DNA of 64,000 nt from Acidimicrobiia bacterium UBA4744 (GCA_002403855.1 DHIO01000026.1:190023-254022); one strand, 5' to 3'; positions 46,518 through 55,961 are shown, numbered from the stretch's first letter. Numbers and translations: made by a program. Notes: a model not told the origin generated them from the letters alone.

Positions 46518-47268
46518 TGTCCGCCTCCCCTCCCAGCAAGGTCCGCTGCGCAATGAGGGCCGTCGCCGTGGGGTCATACAACGACCGGGTGGCCGCCAGC
46601 AGGTCGGCGGGTGGCGTCGGAGGGTCGGACGGAGGAAGGATCTTGGCCTCGGCCTTGGCCAGCATCTCCGGTGGGACCGGACGCCGCCCGACGACCAGGG
46701 TCGACCGAGCTCGATCAAAGAGCTCCTTGGTCAGCGCCCACGAGGGCACCCCGCCTAGCTCGTGCGGCGTATCGAACCGTTTCTCGAGCTGATACTCGAT
46801 CATCCAGCGGCGGAAACCGATCGGCGATTCGGCGACGATCAACACCTCCTGGTGCCCGAGAGTGTCGATGTGGTACTCCATCTTGGCGGCAAAGGCGTGC
46901 GCTCCTACCCGGAGTCCGCGCCGCAGGGCGATGGTGTGGAGCGACATGCCAAGACCGGGCGTCACCTCGCGCCCGTTGACGACGGCCACCAACTCTCCGT
47001 CGACCTGGGCCACCAGCACATACTCGTCCTGCATCCGATGGCGGTAGTAGGCGAGGAGCTCGGCGTAGACCCGGGCCGCTACGACGTCGTAGAAGTCCCG
47101 CTCCACGTGCAAAAGCGGCTCAATATGGCGCAGGACGTCCGGCACGTCGTCCCGGTCGATCTGCCGGACCACCATGTTCTCCCCGCTCGCCAGCGTCATG
47201 TACTTCGCTTCGAATGGCTTCAAGGGGTTGTCTACCGGTCGGAGAATCCTCTCCAGGTCAACTGCCAT
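46510..47268 (-). CDS. GNAT-like N-acyltransferase-domain protein
   Basis: A 252-residue protein whose centre (QIDRDDVPDVLRHIEPL; EYVLVAQVDGELVAVVNGREVTPG; LRVGAHAFAAKMEYHIDTLGHQEVLIVAESPIGFRRWMIEYQLEKRF) resembles GNAT folds with an acceptor region, although the classic acyl-CoA R/Q-x-x-G-x-G loop is weak. ATG 47268 has AAGGAG 10 bases upstream. It is 15 bases after the molybdenum subunit gene. The role in the operon is unknown; the assignment is moderate. Confidence 0.5.
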   Translation of the reverse strand: MAVDLERILRPVDNPLKPFEAKYMTLASGENMVVRQIDRDDVPDVLRHIEPLLHVERDFYDVVAARVYAELLAYYRHRMQDEYVLVAQVDGELVAVVNGREVTPGLGMSLHTIALRRGLRVGAHAFAAKMEYHIDTLGHQEVLIVAESPIGFRRWMIEYQLEKRFDTPHELGGVPSWALTKELFDRARSTLVVGRRPVPPEMLAKAEAKILPPSDPPTPPADLLAATRSLYDPTATALIAQRTLLGGEADNA

Positions 47269-47283
47269 TGCGATTCATCTCCT

Positions 47284-49659
47284 TCACTCCTTCTCTGTCA
47301 ATATCGAGAGCACCACCTTCTCGGCAGTGATCGGCATCGAGGTGATGCGGACGCCTAGGGCGTCATTCACGGCGTTGCCGATGATCGGCGCCGCCGGGAT
47401 CATGGTGTGTTCGCCCACTCCCCTGGCGCCGAACGGGCCATCCGGCTGGGCAACCTCGATGATGATCGGGATCGTCTCTTCCGGGATGTCGTGGGCCGTC
47501 GGGATCTTGTAGTCGGTGAAGTTGGGATTCAGGAGACGCCCGTCGTCCCCGAAGCGCATGTCCTCGTAGAGGACCGTGGCCAAGCCCTGGACGATCCCAC
47601 CGGTGATCTGCCCTTCGATCAGACTGGGATTGATCGCCTTGCCCACGTCGACGGCCAGCGCCACCTTCTTCACCATCATCCGGCCGGTCTCCCGGTCGAT
47701 TTCCAGCACCACTCCTGCGGCTCCCACCGTGTAGTGGACGTTGGGATGACCGCCCTGACTGGTCTCGGGGTCGCTTCGCGTCGTGGTGAACTCAGGCATG
47801 AACTTGCCGGAGCCCACAATGGGGCCACCCTTGAATGTGCCGTCGGTATCCTCGAGCCCGTCGATGACGAAGTCTCTCAGTGGGAGCCGGAAGTCGGGAT
47901 CGGTGCTGGACCGTACGCTCTCGTCCTCCAGGTACAACGATTCCTCTTCGTATCCGTGGACCCGATGCACCACGTCGAGGATCTTCTGGCGAGCCTCGAC
48001 TGCCGCCGCATGGACCGCGTTGCCGCAGCTCCAGGTGACGTGCGATGCAACCGTCTGCCACTCGTACGGATTGCGGTCTGTGTCGGGTGTCTCGACCCGG
48101 ATCTTCGCTGGAGGCACCGCCAGCACTTCACCGGCGATCTGGGCCATGGCGGTCAGATAGCCCTGACCGAGTTCCATTCCGGAGACGGTGATGTTGATAC
48201 TGCCGTCCTCGTTGAACTTGAGGAACGACGCCGACGAGGCGTTGGGAGGCATGGCCGGAGCCTTCCAGAAGACGGCGAAGCCCTTTCCGATCGCTTTGTT
48301 GGGATCATCCGAGGTCTCCTCCTTGCCCCATCCGATCGCGGCCGCCGTCCGATCGATGGCCTCGATCAGACCCGAGGGGTTCATCTCTGCGCCGTAGGCC
48401 AGGGTGTCGCTCTCTTCGATAGCGTTGTTGCGCCGGAATTCGACGGGGTCCATCCCGATGGCGTCTGCGACTCGGTCGACGTGCGACTCGAGCCCGAACG
48501 TGAACTCCGAATACCCGAAGCCCCGGTACGGACCACCCGGCGGCAGATTGGTGTAGATGCACTTCGAGTCGATCCACACGTTCGGAATTCGATAGGGACC
48601 GGTAGCCGACAAGCCGGCTGCGTTGACTACGTTGGCTCCGTATTCGACGTAGGCGCCGGCATCCCAGTTGAGGATGTGCTTGAGGGCCGTGATCGTTCCG
48701 TCGTTCTTCACCCCCATCTTGATCCGAGCAACGACGCCCTGACGTTGGTAGGTGTTGTAGAACTCCTGTTCTCGAGTGAAACGGATCTTGACGGGATGTC
48801 CCTTCACCGCCGTCGCCAGGGCCGCTCCCATGATTTCCATCGAAACGCCGGCCTTACCTCCGAACCCACCTCCCACATAGGGGGTAATGACCCTGACGTC
48901 CTTGTGGGACAGGCCCAGCGGAGCGAGCGCCTCAGCAAACAGGTGTCGCTGGGTGTAGGGCGATTGTGATGCCGACCACATGGTCAACCGTCCGGAATGG
49001 TCGTACAACCCAACGATCACATGCGGTTCGATGGCACAGTGAGCGTACCTCGGCACCCGATATTCGCCTTCCAGTATCAGATCGGCTTCGGCAAATCCCC
49101 TCTCAACATCACCTTTTCGAGTCTTGCGCCAGTGGGCGATGTTTGTGTTGTCGTGCGGGTAGAACCACGGAACGTGCGTATAGCCCCCGAGCTCGGGGTG
49201 GATCAATTCGCCGTCGGGCCGGAGCGCTTCGATCGGGTCGAGAATCGGTGGTAGTTCCTGGTACGTAACCTCGACGAGCTTGGCGGCTCGTTTGGCCACC
49301 TTCGGATCACGAGCGACGACCGCGGCCACCTGTTCGCCGACGAAGCGGACCCGATCCTGGGCGAAGATGTACCGGTCCTTCATGTACAGGCCGAATCTGA
49401 AGGGAAAATCCATGCCCGTAACGACTTTGGTGACTCCGGGCACGGCCTCTGCGGCGGAGGTGTCGATGCTCTGGATCAGACCGTTGGCCAGGGGGCTCTC
49501 AACGATCTCCGCGTGCAGAAGGTCGGGACCGAAGTCCAGGTCGTCCACGTACCGCGCCGCGCCCGAGACCTTCTCCAACCCATCGACTCTCACCGCCGGC
49601 TTGCCGACGAAATCCAGGTCACGGGTGCTTAGTTCCTCAAACGGTCTCACAGTGCTCAT
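47284..49659 (-). CDS. Molybdopterin-binding large subunit of xanthine-dehydrogenase-family hydroxylase
   Basis: A 791-residue molybdenum hydroxylase catalytic subunit (CoxL/XdhB-like). Present: VGKPAVRVDGLEKVSGAARYVDDL at the start, GGGFGGKAGVSMEIMGAAL (Mo-pterin dithiolene region), PYRGFGYSEFTFGLE, ASHVTWSCGNAVH, and the C-terminal GARGVGEHTMIPAAPIIGNAV with the catalytic Glu. It lacks the CO dehydrogenase CSFR loop, so it is a hydroxylase. It is coupled (ATGA) to the Fe-S subunit gene. Located in a pyrimidine-like locus, uracil (or a related N-heterocycle) is the likely substrate; purines remain possible. Confidence 0.92.
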   Translation of the reverse strand: MSTVRPFEELSTRDLDFVGKPAVRVDGLEKVSGAARYVDDLDFGPDLLHAEIVESPLANGLIQSIDTSAAEAVPGVTKVVTGMDFPFRFGLYMKDRYIFAQDRVRFVGEQVAAVVARDPKVAKRAAKLVEVTYQELPPILDPIEALRPDGELIHPELGGYTHVPWFYPHDNTNIAHWRKTRKGDVERGFAEADLILEGEYRVPRYAHCAIEPHVIVGLYDHSGRLTMWSASQSPYTQRHLFAEALAPLGLSHKDVRVITPYVGGGFGGKAGVSMEIMGAALATAVKGHPVKIRFTREQEFYNTYQRQGVVARIKMGVKNDGTITALKHILNWDAGAYVEYGANVVNAAGLSATGPYRIPNVWIDSKCIYTNLPPGGPYRGFGYSEFTFGLESHVDRVADAIGMDPVEFRRNNAIEESDTLAYGAEMNPSGLIEAIDRTAAAIGWGKEETSDDPNKAIGKGFAVFWKAPAMPPNASSASFLKFNEDGSINITVSGMELGQGYLTAMAQIAGEVLAVPPAKIRVETPDTDRNPYEWQTVASHVTWSCGNAVHAAAVEARQKILDVVHRVHGYEEESLYLEDESVRSSTDPDFRLPLRDFVIDGLEDTDGTFKGGPIVGSGKFMPEFTTTRSDPETSQGGHPNVHYTVGAAGVVLEIDRETGRMMVKKVALAVDVGKAINPSLIEGQITGGIVQGLATVLYEDMRFGDDGRLLNPNFTDYKIPTAHDIPEETIPIIIEVAQPDGPFGARGVGEHTMIPAAPIIGNAVNDALGVRITSMPITAEKVVLSILTEKE

Positions 49660-50132
49660 CGGGCTGCCCTTCCCGCGGCGTTCGCCGCCGCCAGCACGGC
49701 CTCGATGATCGGGGCGTATCCGGTACAGCGACAGAGGTTTCCTCCGATCGCCTCCTGTACGTCTTCCCGCGTTGGGTTCGGTTTCTCCTCCAGGAGTTCG
49801 GCGGCCGCCAGCACGATTCCGGGCGTGCAGAAGCCGCACTGGAAGGAGTTCAGGTCCACGAAGAACTGCTGGAGGGACGTGAGTCCGTCATCGTCGAGAC
49901 CCTCGATCGTCGTTACCTCATGCCCGTCGGCTTCCACGGAGAGCACCAGACAACTCCGCACCGTGCGGCCCTCGAGCAGCACCGTGCAGCTGCCGCAATC
50001 TCCACGCTCGCATCCGATTTTGGGGCTCTTCACGCCTACCTTGGATCGGAGCGTTTCGAGAAGCACATCGTTGGGTTCGACCGACAGCAACCATGGGTCG
50101 CCGTTGACGGTGACCGAGATATCCATGCGCAT
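49656..50132 (-). CDS. [2Fe-2S] subunit of the molybdenum hydroxylase
   Basis: A 158-residue small subunit with an N-terminal plant-type ferredoxin cluster (CERGDCGSC) and a C-terminal four-helix cluster domain (QCGFCTPGIV; NLCRCTGYAPII) that takes electrons from the pterin. Both cysteine sets are complete. Either ATG 50132 or the next in-frame ATG 6 bases on could start it. It is 3 bases from the FAD subunit gene and overlaps the large subunit gene. Confidence 0.95.
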   Translation of the reverse strand: MRMDISVTVNGDPWLLSVEPNDVLLETLRSKVGVKSPKIGCERGDCGSCTVLLEGRTVRSCLVLSVEADGHEVTTIEGLDDDGLTSLQQFFVDLNSFQCGFCTPGIVLAAAELLEEKPNPTREDVQEAIGGNLCRCTGYAPIIEAVLAAANAAGRAAR

Positions 50133-50135
50133 CCC

Positions 50136-51026
50136 CTACATCAAGTTGGTTCCGTAGGAAGGCCCGGTACCTTCCAGACGTTCTACCGAGGCCTTCAGAC
50201 CCCGCTGCAACATGACCTCCGACATTCGCAATCGGTATTCCTTCGTCGCCCGCATGTCGGTGATGGGCAAGATCTCTTCGCGCACGAGCCCCATTGCTTC
50301 GGCAACCAGCCCCGGGTCGAGCGCCCTGCCCATCAGGAGGGCTTCGATGCGTCTTGCTCGGACCGGCGTAGCGGCTACTGCTCCGAAGGCCAAGCGAAAA
50401 AGATGGTCGGGAGGCGCCAGGACGGACACGCTGGCCTGAGCCAAGTCCTCACCTTCATACCGACTGAGTCGAACGTAGGCGGCGCCGTGACCGCCCACAG
50501 GAACCGGGACCACCACCTTGGTCACGATCTCGCCACGGGCGAGCGCCGTCTCTCGAGGGCCGAGAAACCACTCGTGGATCGGAATCCGGCGGGGACCATT
50601 CGGTCCGACGACGTAGACCGCTGCGTCGTACACGAGGAGGACCGGCCCCCCATCACAGGAGGGAACGGCGGAGCAGATATTCCCCACCAGCGTGGCTCGA
50701 TTGCGGATCCCGGTGGACCCCACGGTTCCCGCCATTTCATGGATGAGAGGGAGCCGGGTGCGGATCAGCTCCGAGTTGAGCAGATCAGAGAAGGTGACCA
50801 ACGAACCGATGGCGACGGCGTCGCCCTCGTCGACAATGTCGCCTAGACCCTCGATCTGTTTGATATCGACGAGCAAATCCGGGGCGATCGCTTCATCCCG
50901 CAGCCAGGCCACCAGATCGGTACCCCCCGCCAGCACCCGGACCTCTCCGGCGTGCCCGGAGAGCATCCGGACGGCCTCGTCCAGCGTCTCCGGCCGCTGG
51001 TAGTCGAACACCTGGGCGATCGTCAT
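50136..51026 (-). CDS. FAD-binding medium subunit of the molybdenum hydroxylase
   Basis: A 296-residue FAD subunit (CoxM/XdhC type). FAD-binding motifs VRVLAGGTDLVAWLRD and TVGSTGIRNRATLVGNICSAVPSCD are canonical; the C-terminal CO-dehydrogenase flavoprotein domain follows (YVRLSRYEGEDLAQASVSV). ATG 51026 has AAGGAG 6 bases upstream, so an earlier in-frame start at 51056 is not needed. It passes electrons to an acceptor. An inverted repeat (51046-51059) lies just upstream. Confidence 0.93.
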   Translation of the reverse strand: MTIAQVFDYQRPETLDEAVRMLSGHAGEVRVLAGGTDLVAWLRDEAIAPDLLVDIKQIEGLGDIVDEGDAVAIGSLVTFSDLLNSELIRTRLPLIHEMAGTVGSTGIRNRATLVGNICSAVPSCDGGPVLLVYDAAVYVVGPNGPRRIPIHEWFLGPRETALARGEIVTKVVVPVPVGGHGAAYVRLSRYEGEDLAQASVSVLAPPDHLFRLAFGAVAATPVRARRIEALLMGRALDPGLVAEAMGLVREEILPITDMRATKEYRLRMSEVMLQRGLKASVERLEGTGPSYGTNLM

Positions 51027-51045
51027 ACGACGCTCCTTATCGGTC

Positions 51046-51059
51046 GTTTTCGCCAAAAC
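51046..51059. promoter_or_regulatory. Inverted repeat upstream of the hydroxylase genes
   Basis: GTTTT (51046-51050) and AAAAC (51055-51059) around CGCC, 20 bases before the FAD-subunit start, in a 109-base gap between otherwise packed genes. The size and AT-rich arms suit an operator or an internal promoter for the hydroxylase part of the operon. Confidence 0.3.
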
Positions 51060-51135
51060 TACGCTCTTCGACTGGACCCGTGCGGCCCGCCCGGGGGCCC
51101 GACGAGCCCACTATGGCGCCCGCCCGGCCGCCGGA

Positions 51136-52557
51136 TCAGGCAGCGGCATCATCCGACAACCGCCGAGCCAGCGATTTGACGGCATCTGCGAAACACTCCA
51201 TCGGCGCCTCGACCAAGCCGGCGCCGACCATGCCCACCCCTGCTTCCTTGCCTGCTATCCCGGTATTGATTTGCGGAAGAACGCCGGTGCGGGCCACCAA
51301 CGTGGCGTCGATCCCGGTGGGCGTGCCCCGGAACTCGAGGATGGGAATCTGGTACGAGGGATGTTCCGCCATGGTGATCTCGTACATGGCCAGGGTCCGC
51401 TGGACGGCGCCGGCGGCCGTGCCGCCGACAAACCCGACGATGGCCGGCGAGGCGGCCATCGCGAAACCGCCCAGACCGATCGTCTCGGTGATGGCCGAAT
51501 CCCCGATGTCCGGATTGGCATCGTCGGCGGTAAACGACCCCAGGTACAATCCGTCCACGACGGGTGCCGGGGCCGTGAACCAACGGCCGCCGGTCCCCGA
51601 GACTCGGATCCCGAACTCCGTCCCGTTGCGGGCCATCGTGGTGACGAGGCTGGAGTACTCGATCCCGGATGCGGCATCAACGATCAGCTTCCCTGCCGCC
51701 ATCACCACGTTGAGCATGAAGTGGTCGTTCGAGTCGACGAACGAATAGACCGCCGAACGATCGGCCACCGTTGCGACATCACTCTCGACCAGAGCCGCGC
51801 CGATTGCCCTGAGCAGCAGTGAGGTGCCGGCCCGGTTGCGGTTGTGCCCATCGTCCCCCATCTGCAGCGCTTGTGCAATCAACGATCGAAGGTCGAGCGG
51901 TCCGGATCGGCGCAGAGCATCACCTATCACCGGCCCGAGTACCCGCTCCATCCACCGGAGCCGGTCGATGACCTCGGGCGCATACGCACCGTATCGGAGG
52001 ACTTTGCCCAGGCCTTCGTTGAGAGTCGAGTAGGCCACCCCCCCGGTGGCGGGATTCTCAACCACCAGAACGGGCATGGAAGGGCTGATGACGCCGGCCA
52101 TGGGACCAGCCGCCCGGTGATGGTGGCAGGGAGAAAGCTCTACCCCCCCGGCCGCCAGCTTGGACGCCGCCTCCTCGGGTGTGGCGGCGAGTCGCTCATA
52201 GAGCATGGCACCTATCAGAGCGCCCCGCATCGGTCCGCTGGCCTGTTCCCAGGAGAGCGGAGGTCCGGCGTGGAGAAAGGTTCGCCCGGCAAGACCGGGT
52301 ACCACCTCGCCGGCCGGGAGCACATCCACCAGATGGGGACGAACTTCGAGTAACCGGGCGATGGCAATCTCATTGGCTTCCGCGACCTTCGGACTGGCAG
52401 CGAGCCCTGCCAGAGCTACTTCCGTTCCGCCGAACGGTGGACGCCAATCGATCCTGTGCACTGCGACGCTTTGAGCGCCGAGCGCGGCAGCGAGCACCTC
52501 GATCCCGGCCGTCACGACCACCGGCTCGGCGTGGAGAAGACGTTCGAGCTCACCCAT
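51136..52557 (-). CDS. DUF1116 protein (AllG/YlbE-like subunit of carbamoyltransferase)
   Basis: A 473-residue DUF1116 protein. Family features: IDWRPPFGGTEVALAGLAASPKVAEANEIAIARLLEVRPHLVDVLPAGEVVPGL, SPCHHHRAAGPMAGVISPSMPVLVVENPATGGVAYSTLNEGLGKVLRYGAY, and GDDGHNRNRAGTSLLLRAI. DUF1116, FdrA and DUF2877 are adjacent in many genomes; in E. coli (ylbE, fdrA, ylbF; also called allG, allF, allH) they are reported to encode oxamate carbamoyltransferase. ATG 52557 overlaps the fdrA stop by 8 bases. The length is near that of the family. Confidence 0.92.
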   Translation of the reverse strand: MGELERLLHAEPVVVTAGIEVLAAALGAQSVAVHRIDWRPPFGGTEVALAGLAASPKVAEANEIAIARLLEVRPHLVDVLPAGEVVPGLAGRTFLHAGPPLSWEQASGPMRGALIGAMLYERLAATPEEAASKLAAGGVELSPCHHHRAAGPMAGVISPSMPVLVVENPATGGVAYSTLNEGLGKVLRYGAYAPEVIDRLRWMERVLGPVIGDALRRSGPLDLRSLIAQALQMGDDGHNRNRAGTSLLLRAIGAALVESDVATVADRSAVYSFVDSNDHFMLNVVMAAGKLIVDAASGIEYSSLVTTMARNGTEFGIRVSGTGGRWFTAPAPVVDGLYLGSFTADDANPDIGDSAITETIGLGGFAMAASPAIVGFVGGTAAGAVQRTLAMYEITMAEHPSYQIPILEFRGTPTGIDATLVARTGVLPQINTGIAGKEAGVGMVGAGLVEAPMECFADAVKSLARRLSDDAAA

Positions 52558-53983
52558 CGGCCACCTCATCGACCATCGACACTGCATGACGCGCTGCTGC
52601 AGCGTTGGACAGCCAGACGGCCGCCCCGGCCTCGTTGAGAACCCGGGCCTGTCGATCACGGTCCTGGGGGTCGCCGTTGGTTCCACAGAGCGATACCACC
52701 ACTGCGGCCCCTTCCGCAGCAGCGTCGGCGATCACGGGAGCAAGTTCGGAGGCCGGATCGGGGTGAGCCCCGTGCCCGAGAACGACGTCGAGCAAGATGA
52801 CGCCGACGCGAGAGTCGCGACCCGCCGCGGCCAGACGCTGCAGTCTCAACCGCTGGTCGATCATCGGGTGCGCCCGCCCGCGGGTGTATTCGTCCTCTCC
52901 ATAGTCGATGATCGTGTGGCCGGCGCCTCGTTCCTCCCGGCCGACCTCCCCCAAAGCGCCGACCGCCAAGCCGACGGCCTCACTGCCGAGACTGCCACCG
53001 GAGAAGAGACCTCTGAGCACCCCCGGCCGATGGCCGTCCGTCGGGGCCGGCCAGGAGGCATAGGCGGGCACAGCTTTGCCGAGTAGATCGAGCGTCCGGC
53101 CGACTGCTCCCTCCAGGGTTACTCCCTCTTCGCCGAGATAGGCGAGCACGGTCGGTGTCACGCATTCCGCGGCGGCCGCTCGAACGCGTTCGGCTACCTC
53201 CGGAGCGGGCGGTTTCGAGGCCACGATCAGCACTTCGGTGCTGGGATCGGCGTCCAATGCCTCCAGTCCCCGCAAAGTGGACAATCCCCCCACTTCGACG
53301 GAAAGGTCGTGGCTTCCGGTGCCCAGGGCGTTGCGAACACCGACCCCGGCATCATCGAGCAGACAGCAGAGTTGCTGGATCCCGGTCCCGGCCGCACCAA
53401 CGATGCCGACCGGGCCGGGTTGCACCACGTTGGCGAACCCGAGCCCGACTCCGTTGACGATGGCGGTACCACAGTCGGGGCCCATGACGAGAAGGCCCAA
53501 CCGGTCGGCCGACCGTTTCAGCTGAACCTCCTGAGCGATCGGGACGTTGTCGCTGAACACCATCACGTCGAGACCATGCCGGAGAGCATCCATAGCTTCG
53601 ACAAAAGCATGCTCTCCCGGAACCGAGATCAACGCGAGAGTGGCTTCCGAGGCGACGGATCCGATCACATGCGCGGCCGGCGTGGCCAGCATTGGGGAGT
53701 CCCGTACGGCTTTCGCGACCAGAGCCTCCTGCAAGATGAGACGGGCATGAGCCACGGCCGGTTCGTCCACGGCTCGCACCGCGATGATCAGGTCGTTGGG
53801 TCCGGCCGCAGCGATCGCTTCCGGATCGAACCCCATCTCTGCCAGCAGATCACAATTGAGGTCGGTCGCCATCGCCACCAATGCCTCTTCGACTCCAGCA
53901 GCCTGTTGCAGAGCCCGGCTTGCTTGCATGAGCCGCACAGAGTCGTGGTACGTGCCGCGCCGAACCTCAACATTGTCGATCAT
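52550..53983 (-). CDS. fdrA: FdrA family protein (AllF-like subunit of carbamoyltransferase)
   Basis: A 477-residue FdrA protein, built like the alpha and beta parts of succinyl-CoA synthetase: CoA-ligase-like Rossmann segments (LLVMGPDCGTAIVNGVGLGFANVVQPGPVGIVGAAGTGIQQLCCLLDDAGVG) and a later domain (RVGVILLDVVLGHGAHPDPASELAPVI). It is a little shorter than the 555-residue E. coli protein. Its start overlaps the stop of the DUF2877 gene (ATGA). In E. coli its homologue is a subunit of oxamate carbamoyltransferase. Here it likely catalyses phosphorolysis or carbamoyl transfer with the DUF1116 and DUF2877 partners (inference from family). Confidence 0.92.
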   Translation of the reverse strand: MIDNVEVRRGTYHDSVRLMQASRALQQAAGVEEALVAMATDLNCDLLAEMGFDPEAIAAAGPNDLIIAVRAVDEPAVAHARLILQEALVAKAVRDSPMLATPAAHVIGSVASEATLALISVPGEHAFVEAMDALRHGLDVMVFSDNVPIAQEVQLKRSADRLGLLVMGPDCGTAIVNGVGLGFANVVQPGPVGIVGAAGTGIQQLCCLLDDAGVGVRNALGTGSHDLSVEVGGLSTLRGLEALDADPSTEVLIVASKPPAPEVAERVRAAAAECVTPTVLAYLGEEGVTLEGAVGRTLDLLGKAVPAYASWPAPTDGHRPGVLRGLFSGGSLGSEAVGLAVGALGEVGREERGAGHTIIDYGEDEYTRGRAHPMIDQRLRLQRLAAAGRDSRVGVILLDVVLGHGAHPDPASELAPVIADAAAEGAAVVVSLCGTNGDPQDRDRQARVLNEAGAAVWLSNAAAARHAVSMVDEVADG

Positions 53984-54810
53984 CTCGCAAGGAACTCCCC
54001 GGCCAGGAGAATGCCGCAGGCCGTCGCTATCCCCGACGAGTCGCCCATTCTGTACAGACCCATGACGGCGGCACCGAGATCACCTCTCCCGGTGAGCACC
54101 TGGAAGAAGGCCGCAACCGGATCGGCTACTTCTCCGGCCACCGCGTGACGAAGCAATGCCGCCGACAACGCCGTAGTGCGGAAGGGCGCCTCAGTGAGAA
54201 CGACGGGGGCTATCGCCGCAAGCATCCCACCGGCGCCGGGGGCCCCAACCGCCGGGCCCAGCAAGCGCAAGCCGGCCAACAAGCCGGCCAGCACATCGTC
54301 CCCTTCGGGCGTGAGTCCTTCGCCCTTCCCGAGCAGGGTGCACATGGCATGGCGAACGGCGGCGGGATCGTTCCTCTTCAACGACCGCCCCAGGCCCCCG
54401 TCTTCGACACACGCCAACAGGGGCCGGGCGGCCGCGCATCGTGCGGCCAGTGCCTCCGTAGTCGTTGGCTCCAGCGAGGGTCTCGGATCCCACCAGCGAA
54501 TGACATTGGCCTTCACGCCCCCCATGCTGAGTCCGCCATCACCGACCACACACCGTTGTCCGGATGGGGAGCGGAGTTCATCGACCCGTTCCGTCACGGT
54601 GACCCCGTTGGGCAGACGGATGGCGTTGCGCCCCGAGAGGACTAGGACATGCCCGCCCGCCTGCAGCCAGGCGGCGTTGGACGAGACTCCCAGCAACACC
54701 CCGGGTTTGGAGGGGCCCTCCAGCAGATGGCGGACCCCCCGACTCGCCGCTGCCGGCACCGAAGCAGACGATGCGAATTCGGTTCCGGCCGTGTGCTGTC
54801 TGGCGCCCAT
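53980..54810 (-). CDS. DUF2877 protein (AllH/YlbF-like subunit of carbamoyltransferase)
   Basis: A 276-residue protein of the DUF2877 family, with its hallmark LGKGEGLTPEGDDVLAGLLAGLR. It precedes and is translationally coupled to FdrA, completing the three-protein set described for oxamate carbamoyltransferase. ATG 54810 lies 10 bases past the stop of the amidohydrolase gene and has no strong ribosome site, so it may rely on coupling. Confidence 0.88.
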   Translation of the reverse strand: MGARQHTAGTEFASSASVPAAASRGVRHLLEGPSKPGVLLGVSSNAAWLQAGGHVLVLSGRNAIRLPNGVTVTERVDELRSPSGQRCVVGDGGLSMGGVKANVIRWWDPRPSLEPTTTEALAARCAAARPLLACVEDGGLGRSLKRNDPAAVRHAMCTLLGKGEGLTPEGDDVLAGLLAGLRLLGPAVGAPGAGGMLAAIAPVVLTEAPFRTTALSAALLRHAVAGEVADPVAAFFQVLTGRGDLGAAVMGLYRMGDSSGIATACGILLAGEFLAR

Positions 54811-54820
54811 CGGTCGAGTC

Positions 54821-55921
54821 TCAGCCGAGGTCGACGATGGCCGCTACCGGGCCGCCCCCGGAAGGCCCCTGGTGGATGGCCGCCACCGACACGAAAACTG
54901 CTGGATCGCCGACGGCGGCCGCTACGACGCCGCCCACGGCTCCCTTGATGTGGCGATGGTGGTGCACGTCGGAGTCGTCGAGTGCCACCTGACGGCGTCC
55001 GCGCAGCTTGGCAGTCGGATCAGCCTCGCACTTCACGAATACGTTGACGAGCCGACCGTTGAGGTCCGTCGATCTCGCCCGCTCGGGAAGGTCGAGCCCA
55101 GCCGATCGGATGGCGTCGTACACGGCCTCCAAGTCGAGGGCGTCCTTCATGACACTATGACCTATCCGATACCGCCCTCCCGCACCACGTACGTTGCCTA
55201 CCACCACCGTCTGGGCCCGATCGAGTTCGACACCGGACGAGCACGAAGCCACCGACGAATACAGCGACAGATCGTGGCCTATCTGCCGCTCCGCGGGAAC
55301 GGTGCTCAGCTCGCCCAGCGCGTATCCGATACCGAGTCCCGAGGTCCCGTTGGAGATGTTCATAGACTCGAGTGGATCCTCGGTCACGACGGTATGCCCG
55401 CGCGACTTGGCATCGTTGATGGTCTCCATCGTCAGAAGCGGTGTCTTGGTCTGCACGTAATGGACGTCGGCGGGGTCCGCGATGCCGGCTTCCTTCATTG
55501 CTTGTTTGACTCCCTCGGCGACCTTTTCGACCATCGCCGGCCGGCCGATGTCCTCGGGGAAGATGACCTCGCTCATGGAGTAGCCCACCGCCAGACGCGG
55601 CTCTCCCGAGGGGCTGGCATCGTCGGCTACCCGGGCAAACACCGTCGCATGAGGAGTGAGAACGCCGTCGGTTCCACCCGACCACACCATCGGGATCTCC
55701 TTGACCACGTCGAGAGGCCGGGTTCCCATTTCCATCAGCACATCACGGAATGCCCGGTCGGCAAGGATCCTGGTGAAGTCATTGACTCCGCCGTTGCCCT
55801 CGGTCTTGCCGACGACGGCGATCACTTCGTCGGCGCCGAATACCCCTTCCTCGATCAGCGACTTCAATCCCGAGGCATCGGCGACGCTCTCGAGAACGAC
55901 CTTGCGCACTTCGATAGTCAT
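54821..55921 (-). CDS. Ring-opening amidohydrolase (barbiturase/cyanuric acid amidohydrolase family)
   Basis: A 366-residue enzyme of the AtzD/barbiturase fold (three repeats with a Ser-Lys pair each). Family signatures: [30 protein letters not shown], and the C-terminal [45 protein letters not shown]. Known substrates are barbiturate and cyanuric acid; which is used cannot be read directly. First gene of the long minus-strand operon. GGGGGAG precedes ATG 55921 by 7 bases. With the Mo hydroxylase, barbiturate made from uracil is the favoured substrate. Confidence 0.92.
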   Translation of the reverse strand: MTIEVRKVVLESVADASGLKSLIEEGVFGADEVIAVVGKTEGNGGVNDFTRILADRAFRDVLMEMGTRPLDVVKEIPMVWSGGTDGVLTPHATVFARVADDASPSGEPRLAVGYSMSEVIFPEDIGRPAMVEKVAEGVKQAMKEAGIADPADVHYVQTKTPLLTMETINDAKSRGHTVVTEDPLESMNISNGTSGLGIGYALGELSTVPAERQIGHDLSLYSSVASCSSGVELDRAQTVVVGNVRGAGGRYRIGHSVMKDALDLEAVYDAIRSAGLDLPERARSTDLNGRLVNVFVKCEADPTAKLRGRRQVALDDSDVHHHRHIKGAVGGVVAAAVGDPAVFVSVAAIHQGPSGGGPVAAIVDLG

Positions 55922-55961
55922 TACCGCTCTCCCCCGCAGTATCACGCCCGCCCGCCGTAGA

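Noticed and set aside
47407..48969. 520-codon plus-strand frame opposite the Mo subunit
   Set aside because: Antisense shadow of a well-conserved molybdenum hydroxylase gene. High-GC genomes leave such frames open by chance.
54821..55921. Reading the operon as an s-triazine (cyanuric acid) degradation locus
   Set aside because: The amidohydrolase family would allow it, but no AtzE/AtzF-type biuret or allophanate hydrolases are present, while a cytosine deaminase and Mo hydroxylase favour the pyrimidine reading. Not fully excluded.
54176..55960. 594-codon plus-strand frame opposite DUF2877 and the amidohydrolase
   Set aside because: Antisense to two genes with clear family motifs; no recognisable protein features.
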